A DNA stretch of 64,000 nt, taken from positions 186,001 through 250,000 of the forward strand of contig DATKAE010000047.1 in the NCBI GenBank assembly GCA_035498405.1, written 5' to 3'. The notes under the pieces were generated by a model, which was given only the letters and a program-made list of their open reading frames with translations, did not search any database and was not told the DNA's origin. The DNA comes from DATBFU01 sp035498405 (lineage in GTDB: Bacteria > Acidobacteriota > Thermoanaerobaculia > UBA5066 > Gp7-AA6). Below, one piece after another: positions 41,129 through 50,008 of the stretch (the first letter of the stretch is position 1; every line of letters starts with the position of its first letter). Both the position numbers and the translations under genes were made by a program.

Positions 41129-42553
41129 ATGACTCCGGAAGAGAATTACCACTTGCGCCGATCCCACCTGCATCACGGCCCGGCCGACCGGACAGACGGG
41201 TGCCGGGCGGAGCGGCGCCGGCGCGATCGGTCGCGGCCGCGCGGCCGCCGGCGGCTCTTCTTGGCCGCCCCGCTCCTGCTCCTGTCGGCGTTCCCGGCGC
41301 AGGGAGAGACCCTGCGCCTGTCCCTCCGGGAAGCGGTTGGACGCGCGCTGTCGGACGGAACCGCTGCGCGGATCGCCTCGGAGCGGATCGATCAGTCGCG
41401 TTTCCAGGCGCGGGTGGCGGGTTCTGCCCTGCTGCCGCAGGCGGGCATCCAAGCCGCCGAGACGAACCAGTCGATCAACTTCCAGCAGTTCGGTTTCACC
41501 GCTGCCGGATTTCCGCTCGTTATTCCTCCCTTCAGCTTCTTCAACGCCCAGGCGCAGATCGCGCTCGAGATCGTGGACATGGCCGCCCGCCAACGTTACG
41601 AGGCGGCCCGGGAGGGCGTCGTCGTGAGCATGGCCGAGCGGGAGCGGACCGAGAATGACGTGACGGCCGCCGTGGCCACCCTCTACGTCGCGATGCAGCG
41701 CACCGAGGCGAGTGTCGAGGCGGCGAGGGCCAACGTGGACCTGTTCGAGAAGCTCTACCGGCTCGCCGATGACCAGCGCGAGGCCGGGATCGCCACGAAG
41801 CTCGACAGCACGCGTGCCGAGGTGGCGCTGGCGCGACAGCGCCAGGCTCTGCTCGTTGCCGAAAACCGCCGGGAGACGGCGCGGCTGGCCCTCCTGCACG
41901 CCGCGGGCGCGGATCAATCTTCGGAAGTCGTCCTGACCGATCCGCTGGTGGAACGCGGGGAGGCCGTGCCGACCGCCGAGGAGGCGCTTCGGCTGGCCCG
42001 GGAGCAGCGTCCGGAGCTGCGGGTGCTCGACGAGGAGCTCAAGGTCGCCGGCTTTGCGACCGAGGCGGCGCGTGCCGAGAGGCTCCCGAGGCTGGGCTTC
42101 CAGTTCCAGGGGGGATACAGCGGCTATCACTTCGACAATCTCTTCTGGACTCGCTCGGTCGCCGCGCTCGTGTCCGTCCCGGTGTTCACCGGCGGGCGGA
42201 TGGCGGCGCGGATCGCGGAGGCCCAATCCCAGGCGCGGCTGCTGCAGCTCCAGAGGACCGAGACGGAGAGGCAAGTCGAGGAGGAGGTGCGGCGCGCCTT
42301 GCTCTCCTGGCAGAGCGCCCGCAACCGAGTCCGCGTCGCTCGAGAGAACGAGCGGCTCGCCCTCGAGGAATTGCGTTTCGCCCGCGACCGTTTCGCTGAT
42401 GGCGTCTCCTCCTCGATCGAGGTGGACAACGCGCAAACGTCGCTTGCGGCCGCGCAGGAGGACCGGATCTCGGCCCTGGCAGACGAGGCGCAGGCGCGCT
42501 TCGACCTGGGTCGCGCCACCGGCAGCATCCGCGAGGTCGTGGCGGGCTCGTGA
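41129..42553 (+). CDS. TolC-family outer-membrane efflux protein
   Basis: A 474-residue outer-membrane factor. It has a signal-like hydrophobic segment at about 43-60 after an unusually long basic N-terminus. Two TolC halves follow with long coiled-coil helices (YRLADDQREAGIATKLDSTRAEVALARQ is the first repeat's helix; ALEELRFARDRFADGVSSS is the second). It would form the exit duct of the pump encoded by the next two genes. It is coupled to emrA as GTGA. The start codon is uncertain because of the long n-region. Confidence 0.9.
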   Translation: MTPEENYHLRRSHLHHGPADRTDGCRAERRRRDRSRPRGRRRLFLAAPLLLLSAFPAQGETLRLSLREAVGRALSDGTAARIASERIDQSRFQARVAGSALLPQAGIQAAETNQSINFQQFGFTAAGFPLVIPPFSFFNAQAQIALEIVDMAARQRYEAAREGVVVSMAERERTENDVTAAVATLYVAMQRTEASVEAARANVDLFEKLYRLADDQREAGIATKLDSTRAEVALARQRQALLVAENRRETARLALLHAAGADQSSEVVLTDPLVERGEAVPTAEEALRLAREQRPELRVLDEELKVAGFATEAARAERLPRLGFQFQGGYSGYHFDNLFWTRSVAALVSVPVFTGGRMAARIAEAQSQARLLQLQRTETERQVEEEVRRALLSWQSARNRVRVARENERLALEELRFARDRFADGVSSSIEVDNAQTSLAAAQEDRISALADEAQARFDLGRATGSIREVVAGS

Positions 42554-43617
42554 CGAAGAAAGTGGAGTCGCCGGAGAGCGACAGGGAGAGCGGCGTCGAA
42601 GATTCGCGCGAAAAAACGCTGCGTCCGGCCGAAACACCGCCGGCGGAGGCCAAGCCGGCGGAGCCGACGCCTCGCGGCCGGCTGCGGCCCTTCGTGCTCA
42701 CCGCCCTTTTGGTCCTGGCCGCGACAGCAGGGCTGATCTTCGGTATCCGGACGGTCTCTTTCTATCGCCATCACGTCGAGACCGACGACGCGCAGGTCGA
42801 GGCGCACATCGCGCCGGTGCTTCCGAAGGTTTCCGGCTACGTGACGGAAGTCGCCGTCGAGGACAACCAACGGATCAAGGCGGGCCAGACCGTCGTCCGG
42901 ATCGACGACCGGGACTTCCGCTCCCGCGTCGAAACGGCCCGGGGCGCCCTCGAGAACGCCAAGGCCACGGTGGCCGTCGACGTTGCCAACGTCGCGGCCG
43001 CCCAGACCCAGGCCGCCAAAACGGTCGCCGACCTGGCCCGGTACGCGAGGCTCCGGGAAAGAGAAGAGGTCTCGCAGCAGCAATACGACGCCGCGCGGGC
43101 CGCGTCCGAAGCTTCTGCTGCTCTCACCGAGGCCGCGCGCCGCTCCGTGCAGGCGGCGCGAGCGCAGGTCGCCCAAAAGCAGGCCGACCTCGACCTGGCA
43201 GAGCTTCAGCTTTCCTACACGACAGTGACCGCCCCCAGCGACGGGTTCATTTCGAAGAAGAGCGTCGAGGTGGGCCAGTTCGTTCAAGCGGGCGAGCCCT
43301 TGCTCGCCGTCGTTTCCGATCAGCTGCCCTGGGTCGTCGCCAACTTCAAGGAGACGCAGCTGAAGAAGATGCGCGTCGGCCAGCCGGTCGAGATCGACGT
43401 CGATGCGTACCCCCGGACGAAGTTCCACGGCCGGGTCGAGTCAATCGCGGCAGCCACCGGCGCCAAGTTCGCTCTGCTGCCTCCGGACAACGCCACGGGC
43501 AACTTCACCAAGGTCGTCCAGCGTGTTCCGGTCAAGATCGTCCTGACGGATCCGCCCCGCTCCGACAAGCCGCTGCGCGCCGGCATGAGCGTCAACGCCA
43601 TCGTGGCCGTGGACTGA
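42550..43617 (+). CDS. emrA: EmrA/HlyD-type membrane fusion protein
   Basis: A 355-residue periplasmic adaptor. It has a cytoplasmic Glu/Pro-rich N-terminus, one transmembrane helix (about residues 42-62), the barrel-sandwich motif HVETDDAQVEAHIAPVLPKVSG, a long coiled coil, and a second lipoyl half (LSYTTVTAPSDGFISKKSVEVGQFV). It links the EmrB-type pump to the TolC-type channel. The GTG start overlaps the upstream stop. EmrA-type family assignment follows from the coupling to a DHA2 transporter. Confidence 0.93.
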   Translation: MTKKVESPESDRESGVEDSREKTLRPAETPPAEAKPAEPTPRGRLRPFVLTALLVLAATAGLIFGIRTVSFYRHHVETDDAQVEAHIAPVLPKVSGYVTEVAVEDNQRIKAGQTVVRIDDRDFRSRVETARGALENAKATVAVDVANVAAAQTQAAKTVADLARYARLREREEVSQQQYDAARAASEASAALTEAARRSVQAARAQVAQKQADLDLAELQLSYTTVTAPSDGFISKKSVEVGQFVQAGEPLLAVVSDQLPWVVANFKETQLKKMRVGQPVEIDVDAYPRTKFHGRVESIAAATGAKFALLPPDNATGNFTKVVQRVPVKIVLTDPPRSDKPLRAGMSVNAIVAVD

Positions 43618-43641
43618 GCCCCTCTTGGGGCGGCAGGTCGC

Positions 43642-45195
43642 ATGACGGAGACGGGTGCCCGAAAGTGGATCATCACGCTCACGGTGATCCTGGCCTCGGT
43701 CATCGAGCTGGTGGACACCTCGATCGTCAACGTGGCCTTGCCCCAGATGATGGGCAACCTCGGGGCGACCCTCGACGACGTGGGGTGGGTCGTCACCGCG
43801 TACGTGGTGGCCAACGTCATCGTGGTGCCGATGACCGGGTTCCTGTCGGCGCTCTTCGGCCGCCGCGCCTACTTCGCCGGTTCGATCGTCCTCTTCACGG
43901 TGGCGTCGTTCTTCTGCGGCCACGCGACGAACATCTGGGAGCTCGTCGCCTTCCGATTCGTCCAGGGGATCGGGGGCGGGGCGCTGCTCTCGACCTCGCA
44001 ATCGATTCTCGTCGAAACGTTCCCGCCCGAAGAGCTGGGGCTCGCCAACGCGCTCTTCGGCTTGGGCGTTGTGGTGGGCCCCACCGTCGGCCCGACTCTC
44101 GGCGGCTGGATCACCGACAACTATTCCTGGCCCTGGATCTTCTACGTGAACCTCCCGATCGGGATTGTGGCCACACTCCTGACCCTCTCCTTCATCCGCG
44201 AGGCGAAGCATGGGCGGGAGGTGGGATCGATCGACTGGGCGGGAATCGGCCTGCTCGTCGTCGGAATCGGGTCGCTCCAGATCTTTCTCGAGCGCGGGGA
44301 GCGCGAGGACTGGTTCGCGGCGACCTACATCACGGTGCTCGCGATCCTCTCCGCCGTCGGCGTCGTGGGCTTCATCGCGCGAGAGCTGACCGCCGAGCAC
44401 CCGGTCGTCGACTTGCGCGTTCTCAAGGATCGCTCGCTCGCGGTTGGGACGCTCTTCACGTTCATCCTCGGCTTCGGCCTGTACTCCTCGGTCTTCATCT
44501 TCCCGGTATTCGCCCAGAACCTGCTCGGCTTCACGGCCATGCAGACGGGCTTGATCCTGCTTCCGGGCGGCGTCGCCACCGTCTTCATGATGCCGATCGT
44601 CGGCAAGCTCCTCCAGAGAGGATTTCCGACGCAGCTCATGAATGCCTCGGGCTTCATCTGCTTCTTTCTCTTCACGAACATACTCTCCCGCTCGACGCTG
44701 GCCTCCGGCCGCCAGGACTTCTTCTGGCCGTTGATCCTGAGGGGGGCGGGTCTCGCCCTGCTCTTCGTGCCGCTGACGACCCTGGCGCTTTCGGGCCTGA
44801 GGGGCAAGGACATCCCTCAGGGAGCGGGCCTGACCAACATGATGCGTCAGCTCGGCGGCTCCTTCGGCGTGGCCCTGATCGCGACCTACATCCAGAAACG
44901 ATCCTGGAGCCACCGGCAGACGCTGCTCGAGCACGTGACGATCTACGACCCGGCGCTCCGGGAGCGTTACCAGGCAATCGTGGCGGGCTTGATGGCGAAG
45001 GGCGCGACACTCGTCGAGGCGCAGCAGCGGGCCTACGCTGCTCTGGAGGGAATGGTGGCACGTCAGACGTTCCTCCTGACCTACATGGACGCCTTCCGCA
45101 TCGTGGGCGTCTTCTTCCTGTGCTGCATTCCGCTGCTGCTGCTCTTCAAGCGCCGCCGCGGCGAGCGGGGTAGCGCGCCGGTCATGGCGCACTGA
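43642..45195 (+). CDS. emrB: EmrB-type drug/proton antiporter (MFS, DHA2)
   Basis: A 517-residue transporter with about 14 transmembrane helices. It has the DHA2 signature SVIELVDTSIVNVALPQM in helix 1, the motif GWVVTAYVVANVIVVPMTGF, the A loop GFLSALFGRR, and motif C LGVVVGPTVGPTLGGWI. It exports hydrophobic compounds in exchange for protons through the EmrA/TolC assembly. A small GCCCCTCTTGGGGC hairpin separates it from emrA by 24 bp. No regulator gene is adjacent. Confidence 0.93.
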   Translation: MTETGARKWIITLTVILASVIELVDTSIVNVALPQMMGNLGATLDDVGWVVTAYVVANVIVVPMTGFLSALFGRRAYFAGSIVLFTVASFFCGHATNIWELVAFRFVQGIGGGALLSTSQSILVETFPPEELGLANALFGLGVVVGPTVGPTLGGWITDNYSWPWIFYVNLPIGIVATLLTLSFIREAKHGREVGSIDWAGIGLLVVGIGSLQIFLERGEREDWFAATYITVLAILSAVGVVGFIARELTAEHPVVDLRVLKDRSLAVGTLFTFILGFGLYSSVFIFPVFAQNLLGFTAMQTGLILLPGGVATVFMMPIVGKLLQRGFPTQLMNASGFICFFLFTNILSRSTLASGRQDFFWPLILRGAGLALLFVPLTTLALSGLRGKDIPQGAGLTNMMRQLGGSFGVALIATYIQKRSWSHRQTLLEHVTIYDPALRERYQAIVAGLMAKGATLVEAQQRAYAALEGMVARQTFLLTYMDAFRIVGVFFLCCIPLLLLFKRRRGERGSAPVMAH

Positions 45196-45284
45196 CCAGC
45201 TCCGATGAGGCGTCTCTTACGATCGTTGTCGCGGCCGAACGGGGTCGTTTCGCTCGATGACTTGAGAAGTGTTTCGGCGCAGAG

Positions 45285-45380
45285 GAGCAGCGACGAAGCA
45301 GGCGAGCGGTCGAGCCCTTTGGGCGAGCCGCTCGCCGGTGCGCCTCCGGGCGCAGGTTCCGAGCAAGCCGAAGCGACGGT
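45285..45380 (+). repeat. two-hairpin repeat element, copy B
   Basis: A perfect 9-bp stem GGCGAGCGG (45301-45309) with CCGCTCGCC (45328-45336) encloses the loop TCGAGCCCTTTGGGCGAG. The second hairpin TGCGCC-TCCG-GGCGCA is at 45339-45354. It lies in the convergent space after emrB and ends next to the nadA stop. Copy A is at 15171-15264 on the other strand. Confidence 0.65.
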
Positions 45381-46388
45381 TTACGACAACTCGAGCATCC
45401 GCAGGAGCGGCTTCTCCGCCGCGGCGCGCAGGGGCTCCGGCAGCACGATTTCCGGACGCTCGTCGCGGAGACACAGGTAGAGCTTTTCGAGCGTATTCAA
45501 CTTCATGAAGGGGCACTCGTTGCAACGGCACCCGTTGTCCGGCGGCACGGGGATGTATTCGCGATCGGGGGCTATCCGCTTCATCTGGTGAATGATGCCT
45601 TCCTCCGTCGCGATCAAGAACCGTTTGCCCGGCGCCGTCGTGACGTAGGAGAGGATCGAGCGCGTCGACCCGACGTGATCGGCGTACTTCAAGATCGCCT
45701 CGGGGCACTCCGGGTGCGCCGCGACTTTGGCGTCTGGGTACTTCGCCTTGAGCCGGATGATCTCGCGCTCGGAGAACTGCTCGTGCACGATGCAGGTGCC
45801 GGGCCAGAGCGTCATGCGTCGACCGGTCTTCTTCGAGAGGAAGGCGCCCAGGTGGCGGTCGGGAGCGAAGAGAATCTCCTGCTCCGGCGGAATCGTCCTG
45901 ACGATTCTCTCCGCATTCGATGAGGTCACGATGATGTCCGAGAGCGCTTTGACGGCCGCCGAGCAGTTGATGTACGTCAAGCTGATGGCTCCCGGATGCT
46001 GCTCGCGCCAGGCGCGGAACGCGTCGGGAGGGCAGGAGTTCTCGAGCGAGCAGCCCGCCTCGTAGTCGGGGAGGACGACCTTGCGCGCGGGGTTCAGGAT
46101 CTTGGCCGTCTCCGCCATGAAGCGCACGCCCGCAAACGCAATGAGGCTCGCCTCGCTCTTCTGAGCGCTGCGCGAGAGATCAAGCGAGTCTCCGACGAAG
46201 TCCGCCAGGTCCTGGATTTCCTCTTCTTGGTAGTAGTGGGCCAGGATGACTGCCTTTTTTTGTCGCTTGAGCTTTCGAATCTCTTCCGAAAGATCCAGCG
46301 TCGCGTCGACCGATGCAAGGTCGGGCGGAGCGGGCCGAATCGCGGGCATCGGATAACTCTCGAAAATCCTGGGCGGTGGCGCGCTCAT
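45381..46388 (-). CDS. nadA: quinolinate synthase
   Basis: NadA condenses iminoaspartate with dihydroxyacetone phosphate to quinolinate, using a [4Fe-4S] cluster. The 335-residue protein has AVILAHYYQEEEIQDLADFVGDS, the cluster Cys in DYEAGCSLENSCP, a second in WPGTCIVHEQF, and CRCNECPFMKLNTLEKL. The ATG at 46388 gives the best N-terminus, with 46349 as an alternative; a longer frame to 46508 is not family-like. It converges with emrB, and the repeat element lies between them. Confidence 0.96.
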   Translation of the reverse strand: MSAPPPRIFESYPMPAIRPAPPDLASVDATLDLSEEIRKLKRQKKAVILAHYYQEEEIQDLADFVGDSLDLSRSAQKSEASLIAFAGVRFMAETAKILNPARKVVLPDYEAGCSLENSCPPDAFRAWREQHPGAISLTYINCSAAVKALSDIIVTSSNAERIVRTIPPEQEILFAPDRHLGAFLSKKTGRRMTLWPGTCIVHEQFSEREIIRLKAKYPDAKVAAHPECPEAILKYADHVGSTRSILSYVTTAPGKRFLIATEEGIIHQMKRIAPDREYIPVPPDNGCRCNECPFMKLNTLEKLYLCLRDERPEIVLPEPLRAAAEKPLLRMLELS

Positions 46389-46479
46389 GGTGTCGGACGA
46401 GAATAGCAACAACGCACCGGGCCTAACTTTTCCCGGCGGGCGGGGGAACTGGCACGGCTCCTGCTCCGTATGTAATGGC

Positions 46480-46605
46480 ATGAGTCCTCTGCCGGGAGAT
46501 CTGCGCACTGGCCGTACGGCCCTTTTGCTTCTGGCATTGCTCCTGGGTGCGATCGCCCTGGAGATCTGGGGGATTCGCGCCTCGCTTTCGGACTTCCTGC
46601 GCTAA
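46480..46605 (+). CDS. possible 41-residue single-pass membrane protein
   Basis: A short frame from an ATG at 46480 encodes a basic start (PGDLRTGRTA), a strongly hydrophobic helix (LLLLALLLGAIALEIWGI) and a short tail ending SDFLR. A longer start at 46387 would overlap the nadA start region. There is no good Shine-Dalgarno sequence. It stands alone between nadA and the E1 gene. The TM segment and GC-biased third positions favour a real gene, but it is too short to be sure. Confidence 0.4.
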   Translation: MSPLPGDLRTGRTALLLLALLLGAIALEIWGIRASLSDFLR

Positions 46606-46644
46606 GGTCTCCGCGGCGTCACTGGCCGCCACCCTCCCGCGTTG

Positions 46645-46650
46645 TATATT
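46645..46650 (+). promoter_or_regulatory. -10-like box TATATT before the E1 gene
   Basis: TATATT, an AT-rich patch in GC-rich sequence, lies 9 nt before the ATG at 46660, with no Shine-Dalgarno sequence. Confidence 0.45.
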
Positions 46651-46659
46651 TCGACGGAT

Positions 46660-48777
46660 ATGGCGACGGAGGTTCAAACCGGCAAGTTCCGAGGCCTCGA
46701 TCCCGCCAGCCTGGTCGCCGCCTACCGAAACGTCTATCTCTCACGCCGCGTGGACGATAAGGAGATCCAGCTCAAGAGACAGAACCGGATCTACTTCCAG
46801 ATCAGCAGCGCGGGCCACGAGGCCGTCACCACGGCCGCCGGGATGGTGTCCCGCCCGGGATACGACTGGTTCGACCTGTACTATCGCGACCGGGCCCTCT
46901 GCCTGCAGCTCGGCGTGACGCCCTACGAAATGTTCCTTGAGGCCGTTGGAGCCAAGGACGACCCCGCTTCCGCTGGCCGCCAGATGCCCTCCCACTGGGG
47001 ATCCAAGAGATTGAATCTGATCTCCAAATCTTCGTGCACCGGGACTCAGTTCCTGCACTCGGTGGGCGCTGCCGAAGCCGGCTGGAGGCGCTCCCTGATT
47101 CCGGAACTCGCCGAAAAGGGGGGCTTCCAAAGCGACGAGCTCGTCCTCGTGTCGGGCGGGGAGGGGCAGACCTCGGAGGGAGAATTCTGGGAGGCCCTTT
47201 CGTCTGCCTGCAACCTGAAGCTGCCGGTCCTCTTCCTGATCGAGGACAACGGATACGCGATCTCGGTTCCGGTCGAGGTGAACACGCCGGGCGGTTCGAT
47301 CTCGAAGTTGCTTCGAGGATTCCCCGGGCTCTTCCTGGCCGAGGTGGACGGGTGCGACTTTCTCGAGTCCTACGACGCCTTGCGCTACGCCGCCGAGTAC
47401 TGCCGAACGCGAAAGGGCCCGGCCCTCGTGCATGCGCACGTCATTCGCCCCTACAGCCACTCCCTCTCCGACGACGAGGCGCTGTACCGACCCAAGCAGG
47501 AGCGGGAGAGAGAGCTCTCGCGCGATCCGGTCGAAACGATGGCGCGTCTGCTGGTCGGCGAGGGACTCCTCTCGGAGGCGGCCGTCGAGAAGCTCAAGGA
47601 AGAAGTCGACGGGGAGGTCAACGAGGCGGCGGACCGCGCGCTTGCCGCCGAGCTACCGGCGCCGGAGTCGGCCTACGAGTTCGTCTACTCGCCCGAGGTG
47701 GACCCGACGTCGGCGGCCTTCGACACCGAGCCGAAATCGCTGCCGGGCAGCCCGGCCGGCACGATGGTCGATCTCTTGAACGCCTGCCTGCGCGACGAGA
47801 TGAAGCACGATTCCAGGATCGTGCTCTTCGGCGAGGACGTGGCGGACGCGTCGCGGGAAGAGGTGCTGGCCGAGTGCAAAGGCAAGGGCGGAGTCTTCAA
47901 AGTCACTCACAACCTGCAGCGCCTCTTTGGGAAGGACCGGGTCTTCAACTCGCCGCTCGCAGAGGCGAACATCATCGGGCGCGCGATCGGCATGGCGGTT
48001 CGGGGCTTGAAGCCCGTCGTGGAGATCCAGTTCTACGACTACATCTGGCCCGCCTACATGCAGATCCACAACGAGCTATCGAACTTTCGCTGGCGTTCGG
48101 GGAACGCTTTCGCGGCCCCGGTGGTCGTTCGCGTCGCGATCGGCGGCTACATCGGCGGGGGCGCGATCTACCATTCGCAGTCCGGCGCGGTTCTGATGAC
48201 GCACATCCCGGGGCTTCGCGTCGTCCTGCCGTCCAACGCGCTCGACGCCAACGGCCTGCTGCGAACCGCGATCCGCTGTGAGGATCCCGTCCTCTTCCTC
48301 GAGCACAAGCACCTCTACCGGCAGACCCACAACAAGGGAAACTATCCGGGACCGGACTACATGATTCCCTTCGGCAAGGCCAAGATCGTTCAGTCGGGCG
48401 CCGACGTCACGATCATCACCTACGGTGCGACGGTGTATCGCTCCTGGCAAGCGGCCAAGGCGTTCGTGGAGGAGACCGGTAAGACCGTCGAGATCCTGGA
48501 CCTGCGAACGCTTTCGCCGTACGACTGGGAGGCGGTCGCGGACTCGGTTCGAAAGACCGGCCGCGCGCTCGTCGTCTACGAAGACCCCATCTCCTGGGGG
48601 TACGGGGCCGAGATCGCCGCGCGTATCGGCTCGGAACTCTTCTGGGATCTGGATGCCCCGGTCGAGCGCGTCGCGGCGACCGATACCTTCGTCGCCTATC
48701 AGCCGAAGGTCGAGGACTTCATCCTGCCTCAGGCTTCCCACATCCGGAAAGCGCTCGACAGGATGGCATCCTTCTAA
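46660..48777 (+). CDS. 2-oxoacid dehydrogenase E1, fused alpha and beta subunits
   Basis: A 705-residue thiamine-diphosphate enzyme in which the E1 alpha and beta chains, normally separate, form one protein. The alpha half has YFQISSAGHEA, the ThDP motif GGEGQTSEGEFWEA ending in EDNGYAIS, and a phosphorylation-loop-like RPYSHSLSDDE. A linker of about 60 residues (330-385) leads to the beta half (LFGEDVADASREEV, FNSPLAEANIIGRAIGMAVRG, LDLRTLSPYDWEAV). The resemblance is to branched-chain or pyruvate-type E1; E2 and E3 are not in the window. The ATG at 46660 follows a TATATT box. Confidence 0.93.
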   Translation: MATEVQTGKFRGLDPASLVAAYRNVYLSRRVDDKEIQLKRQNRIYFQISSAGHEAVTTAAGMVSRPGYDWFDLYYRDRALCLQLGVTPYEMFLEAVGAKDDPASAGRQMPSHWGSKRLNLISKSSCTGTQFLHSVGAAEAGWRRSLIPELAEKGGFQSDELVLVSGGEGQTSEGEFWEALSSACNLKLPVLFLIEDNGYAISVPVEVNTPGGSISKLLRGFPGLFLAEVDGCDFLESYDALRYAAEYCRTRKGPALVHAHVIRPYSHSLSDDEALYRPKQERERELSRDPVETMARLLVGEGLLSEAAVEKLKEEVDGEVNEAADRALAAELPAPESAYEFVYSPEVDPTSAAFDTEPKSLPGSPAGTMVDLLNACLRDEMKHDSRIVLFGEDVADASREEVLAECKGKGGVFKVTHNLQRLFGKDRVFNSPLAEANIIGRAIGMAVRGLKPVVEIQFYDYIWPAYMQIHNELSNFRWRSGNAFAAPVVVRVAIGGYIGGGAIYHSQSGAVLMTHIPGLRVVLPSNALDANGLLRTAIRCEDPVLFLEHKHLYRQTHNKGNYPGPDYMIPFGKAKIVQSGADVTIITYGATVYRSWQAAKAFVEETGKTVEILDLRTLSPYDWEAVADSVRKTGRALVVYEDPISWGYGAEIAARIGSELFWDLDAPVERVAATDTFVAYQPKVEDFILPQASHIRKALDRMASF

Positions 48778-48808
48778 GAAGCCTCTCCATGCCGCTCCTG
48801 GTAGAGAA

Positions 48809-49648
48809 GTGACAGAGCGGGGCGGCCCGAAGCCGACGGGTCCCTACGTCCTCGGTCATTCCGATCGCGAGCTCGACCGCCTGGGCAAGCAGGCGCGTCT
48901 GATCGATCCGATCACGCGGCGGTTCTTCGAAGGGGCCGGAGTCGGCCCCGGGATGCGCGTGCTCGACGTCGGCAGCGGCGCCGGAGACGTTGCCTTCCTG
49001 GCGGCGGAGCTCGTCGGCGAGAGCGGAGAGGTCATCGGGGCGGACCGGTCCGCGGCCGCCCTGGCGAAGGCGAGGCAGCGGGCGGCGGACCGCTCGCTTC
49101 GCAACGTCGTCTTCCGCGAGGGAGATCCGGCGCAGATGCGCTTCGAACAGCCGTTCGACGCCGTCATCGGCCGCTACGTTCTGATGTTTCAGCGCGATCC
49201 GGCGGCGATGGTCCGACGGCTCGCCGCGCACCTGCGGCCCGGGGGCGTGATGGTCTTCCACGAGCCGGACTGGGATGGCGTGCGGTCGATTCCGCCGTCG
49301 CCGACATACGACCGGTGCTCCGAGTGGATCGTGGAGACGCTCCGATTGTCCGGCCACGCGACGCGCATGGGCAAGGAGTTGTATTCGACCTTCGTCGCCG
49401 CGGGTCTGCCGGCGCCGACGATGCGGCTCGACGCCCTCATGGCAGGGGGAGCGAACAATGTGGAACCTCTGCGCCTTCTCGCGGACATCGTCGGCACGCT
49501 GATCCCGGAGATGGAGCGCCTCGGTGTGGCGAGGGCCGACGAAATCGGATTCGAGACCCTCGCCGAGCGGATGATCGAGGAGGCGATCGCCGGCGACTGC
49601 ATCCTGGTGGGCCGCTACGAGATTGGCGCCTGGTCGCGGGTCTCGTAA
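48809..49648 (+). CDS. class I SAM-dependent methyltransferase
   Basis: A 279-residue protein with motif I VLDVGSGAGDVAFLAAEL, a motif-II-like GADRSAAALAKARQ, and LRPGGVMVFHEPDW. The N-terminal about 45 residues (HSDRELDRLGKQARLIDPITRRFF) match the methyltransferase-type pattern that precedes ubiE-like domains. The substrate is unknown. The GTG at 48809 follows an AGAG site and lies 31 bp after the E1 gene. A frame from 48425 is a shadow of E1. Confidence 0.85.
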   Translation: MTERGGPKPTGPYVLGHSDRELDRLGKQARLIDPITRRFFEGAGVGPGMRVLDVGSGAGDVAFLAAELVGESGEVIGADRSAAALAKARQRAADRSLRNVVFREGDPAQMRFEQPFDAVIGRYVLMFQRDPAAMVRRLAAHLRPGGVMVFHEPDWDGVRSIPPSPTYDRCSEWIVETLRLSGHATRMGKELYSTFVAAGLPAPTMRLDALMAGGANNVEPLRLLADIVGTLIPEMERLGVARADEIGFETLAERMIEEAIAGDCILVGRYEIGAWSRVS

Positions 49649-49756
49649 CTGCCACTTTCCAAGGACAAATCGTCGCCGGAGCGACAAGAATTTGCTGCGC
49701 CTCGCGGATAAGCCTCGTGTCTTCAGTGACCGCGACCGGGTATGAACCATGCAAGC

Positions 49757-49783
49757 CCCTCTGGCGTATGCCTGACCGGAGGG
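49757..49783 (+). promoter_or_regulatory. hairpin that sequesters a Shine-Dalgarno site
   Basis: CCCTCTGG (49757-49764) can pair with CCGGAGGG (49776-49783) through one G-T wobble around an 11-nt loop. The right arm contains the GGAGGG ribosome-binding site of the zinc-ribbon gene that starts at 49789, so the structure could block its translation. Confidence 0.35.
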
Positions 49784-49788
49784 CGGCG

Positions 49789-49980
49789 ATGAGATGGCAA
49801 CCGGAGCTGGGGCTGGAGTGGAGAGGCGACCCTCGGCCTCCCCGGCGATGCCGCGGCTGCGGGGCGTTTGTTCTCTCCGGCGTTGTGGTCGACGGGGCCC
49901 TACTCTGCGAGCGCTGCGCCCAGAGGGCGCGGCGGAGCCGGGACGGGGCAGATAAGACCGAGGTCAATTTCCTCCTGTAG
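49789..49980 (+). CDS. small zinc-ribbon protein
   Basis: A 63-residue protein with two CxxC knuckles, CRGCG and CERC, separated by about 15 residues, which should bind one zinc. The N-terminal part is Trp- and Pro-rich and the C-terminus is charged. The function is unknown; such proteins often bind nucleic acids or partner proteins. The ATG at 49789 has GGAGGG six bases upstream; an in-frame ATG at 49771 lies inside the hairpin loop. Confidence 0.6.
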   Translation: MRWQPELGLEWRGDPRPPRRCRGCGAFVLSGVVVDGALLCERCAQRARRSRDGADKTEVNFLL

Positions 49981-49993
49981 CGGGCGCGTGGCG

Positions 49994-49999
49994 TAGAAT
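49994..49999 (+). promoter_or_regulatory. -10-like box TAGAAT before pyrK
   Basis: TAGAAT lies 9 nt before the GTG start of pyrK at 50009, with no Shine-Dalgarno sequence. Confidence 0.4.
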
Positions 50000-50008
50000 C
50001 CCCGCCCG

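Noticed and set aside
42054..45173. A 1039-residue open frame overlapping the TolC, emrA and emrB genes
   Set aside because: It runs across three well-defined genes in another frame, is Arg-rich with low complexity, and has no family motif. It is a shadow of high GC at third codon positions.
43441..45192. A 583-residue antisense frame to emrB
   Set aside because: It is the reverse complement of a strongly conserved transporter and is full of Glu, Arg and Asp without domains.
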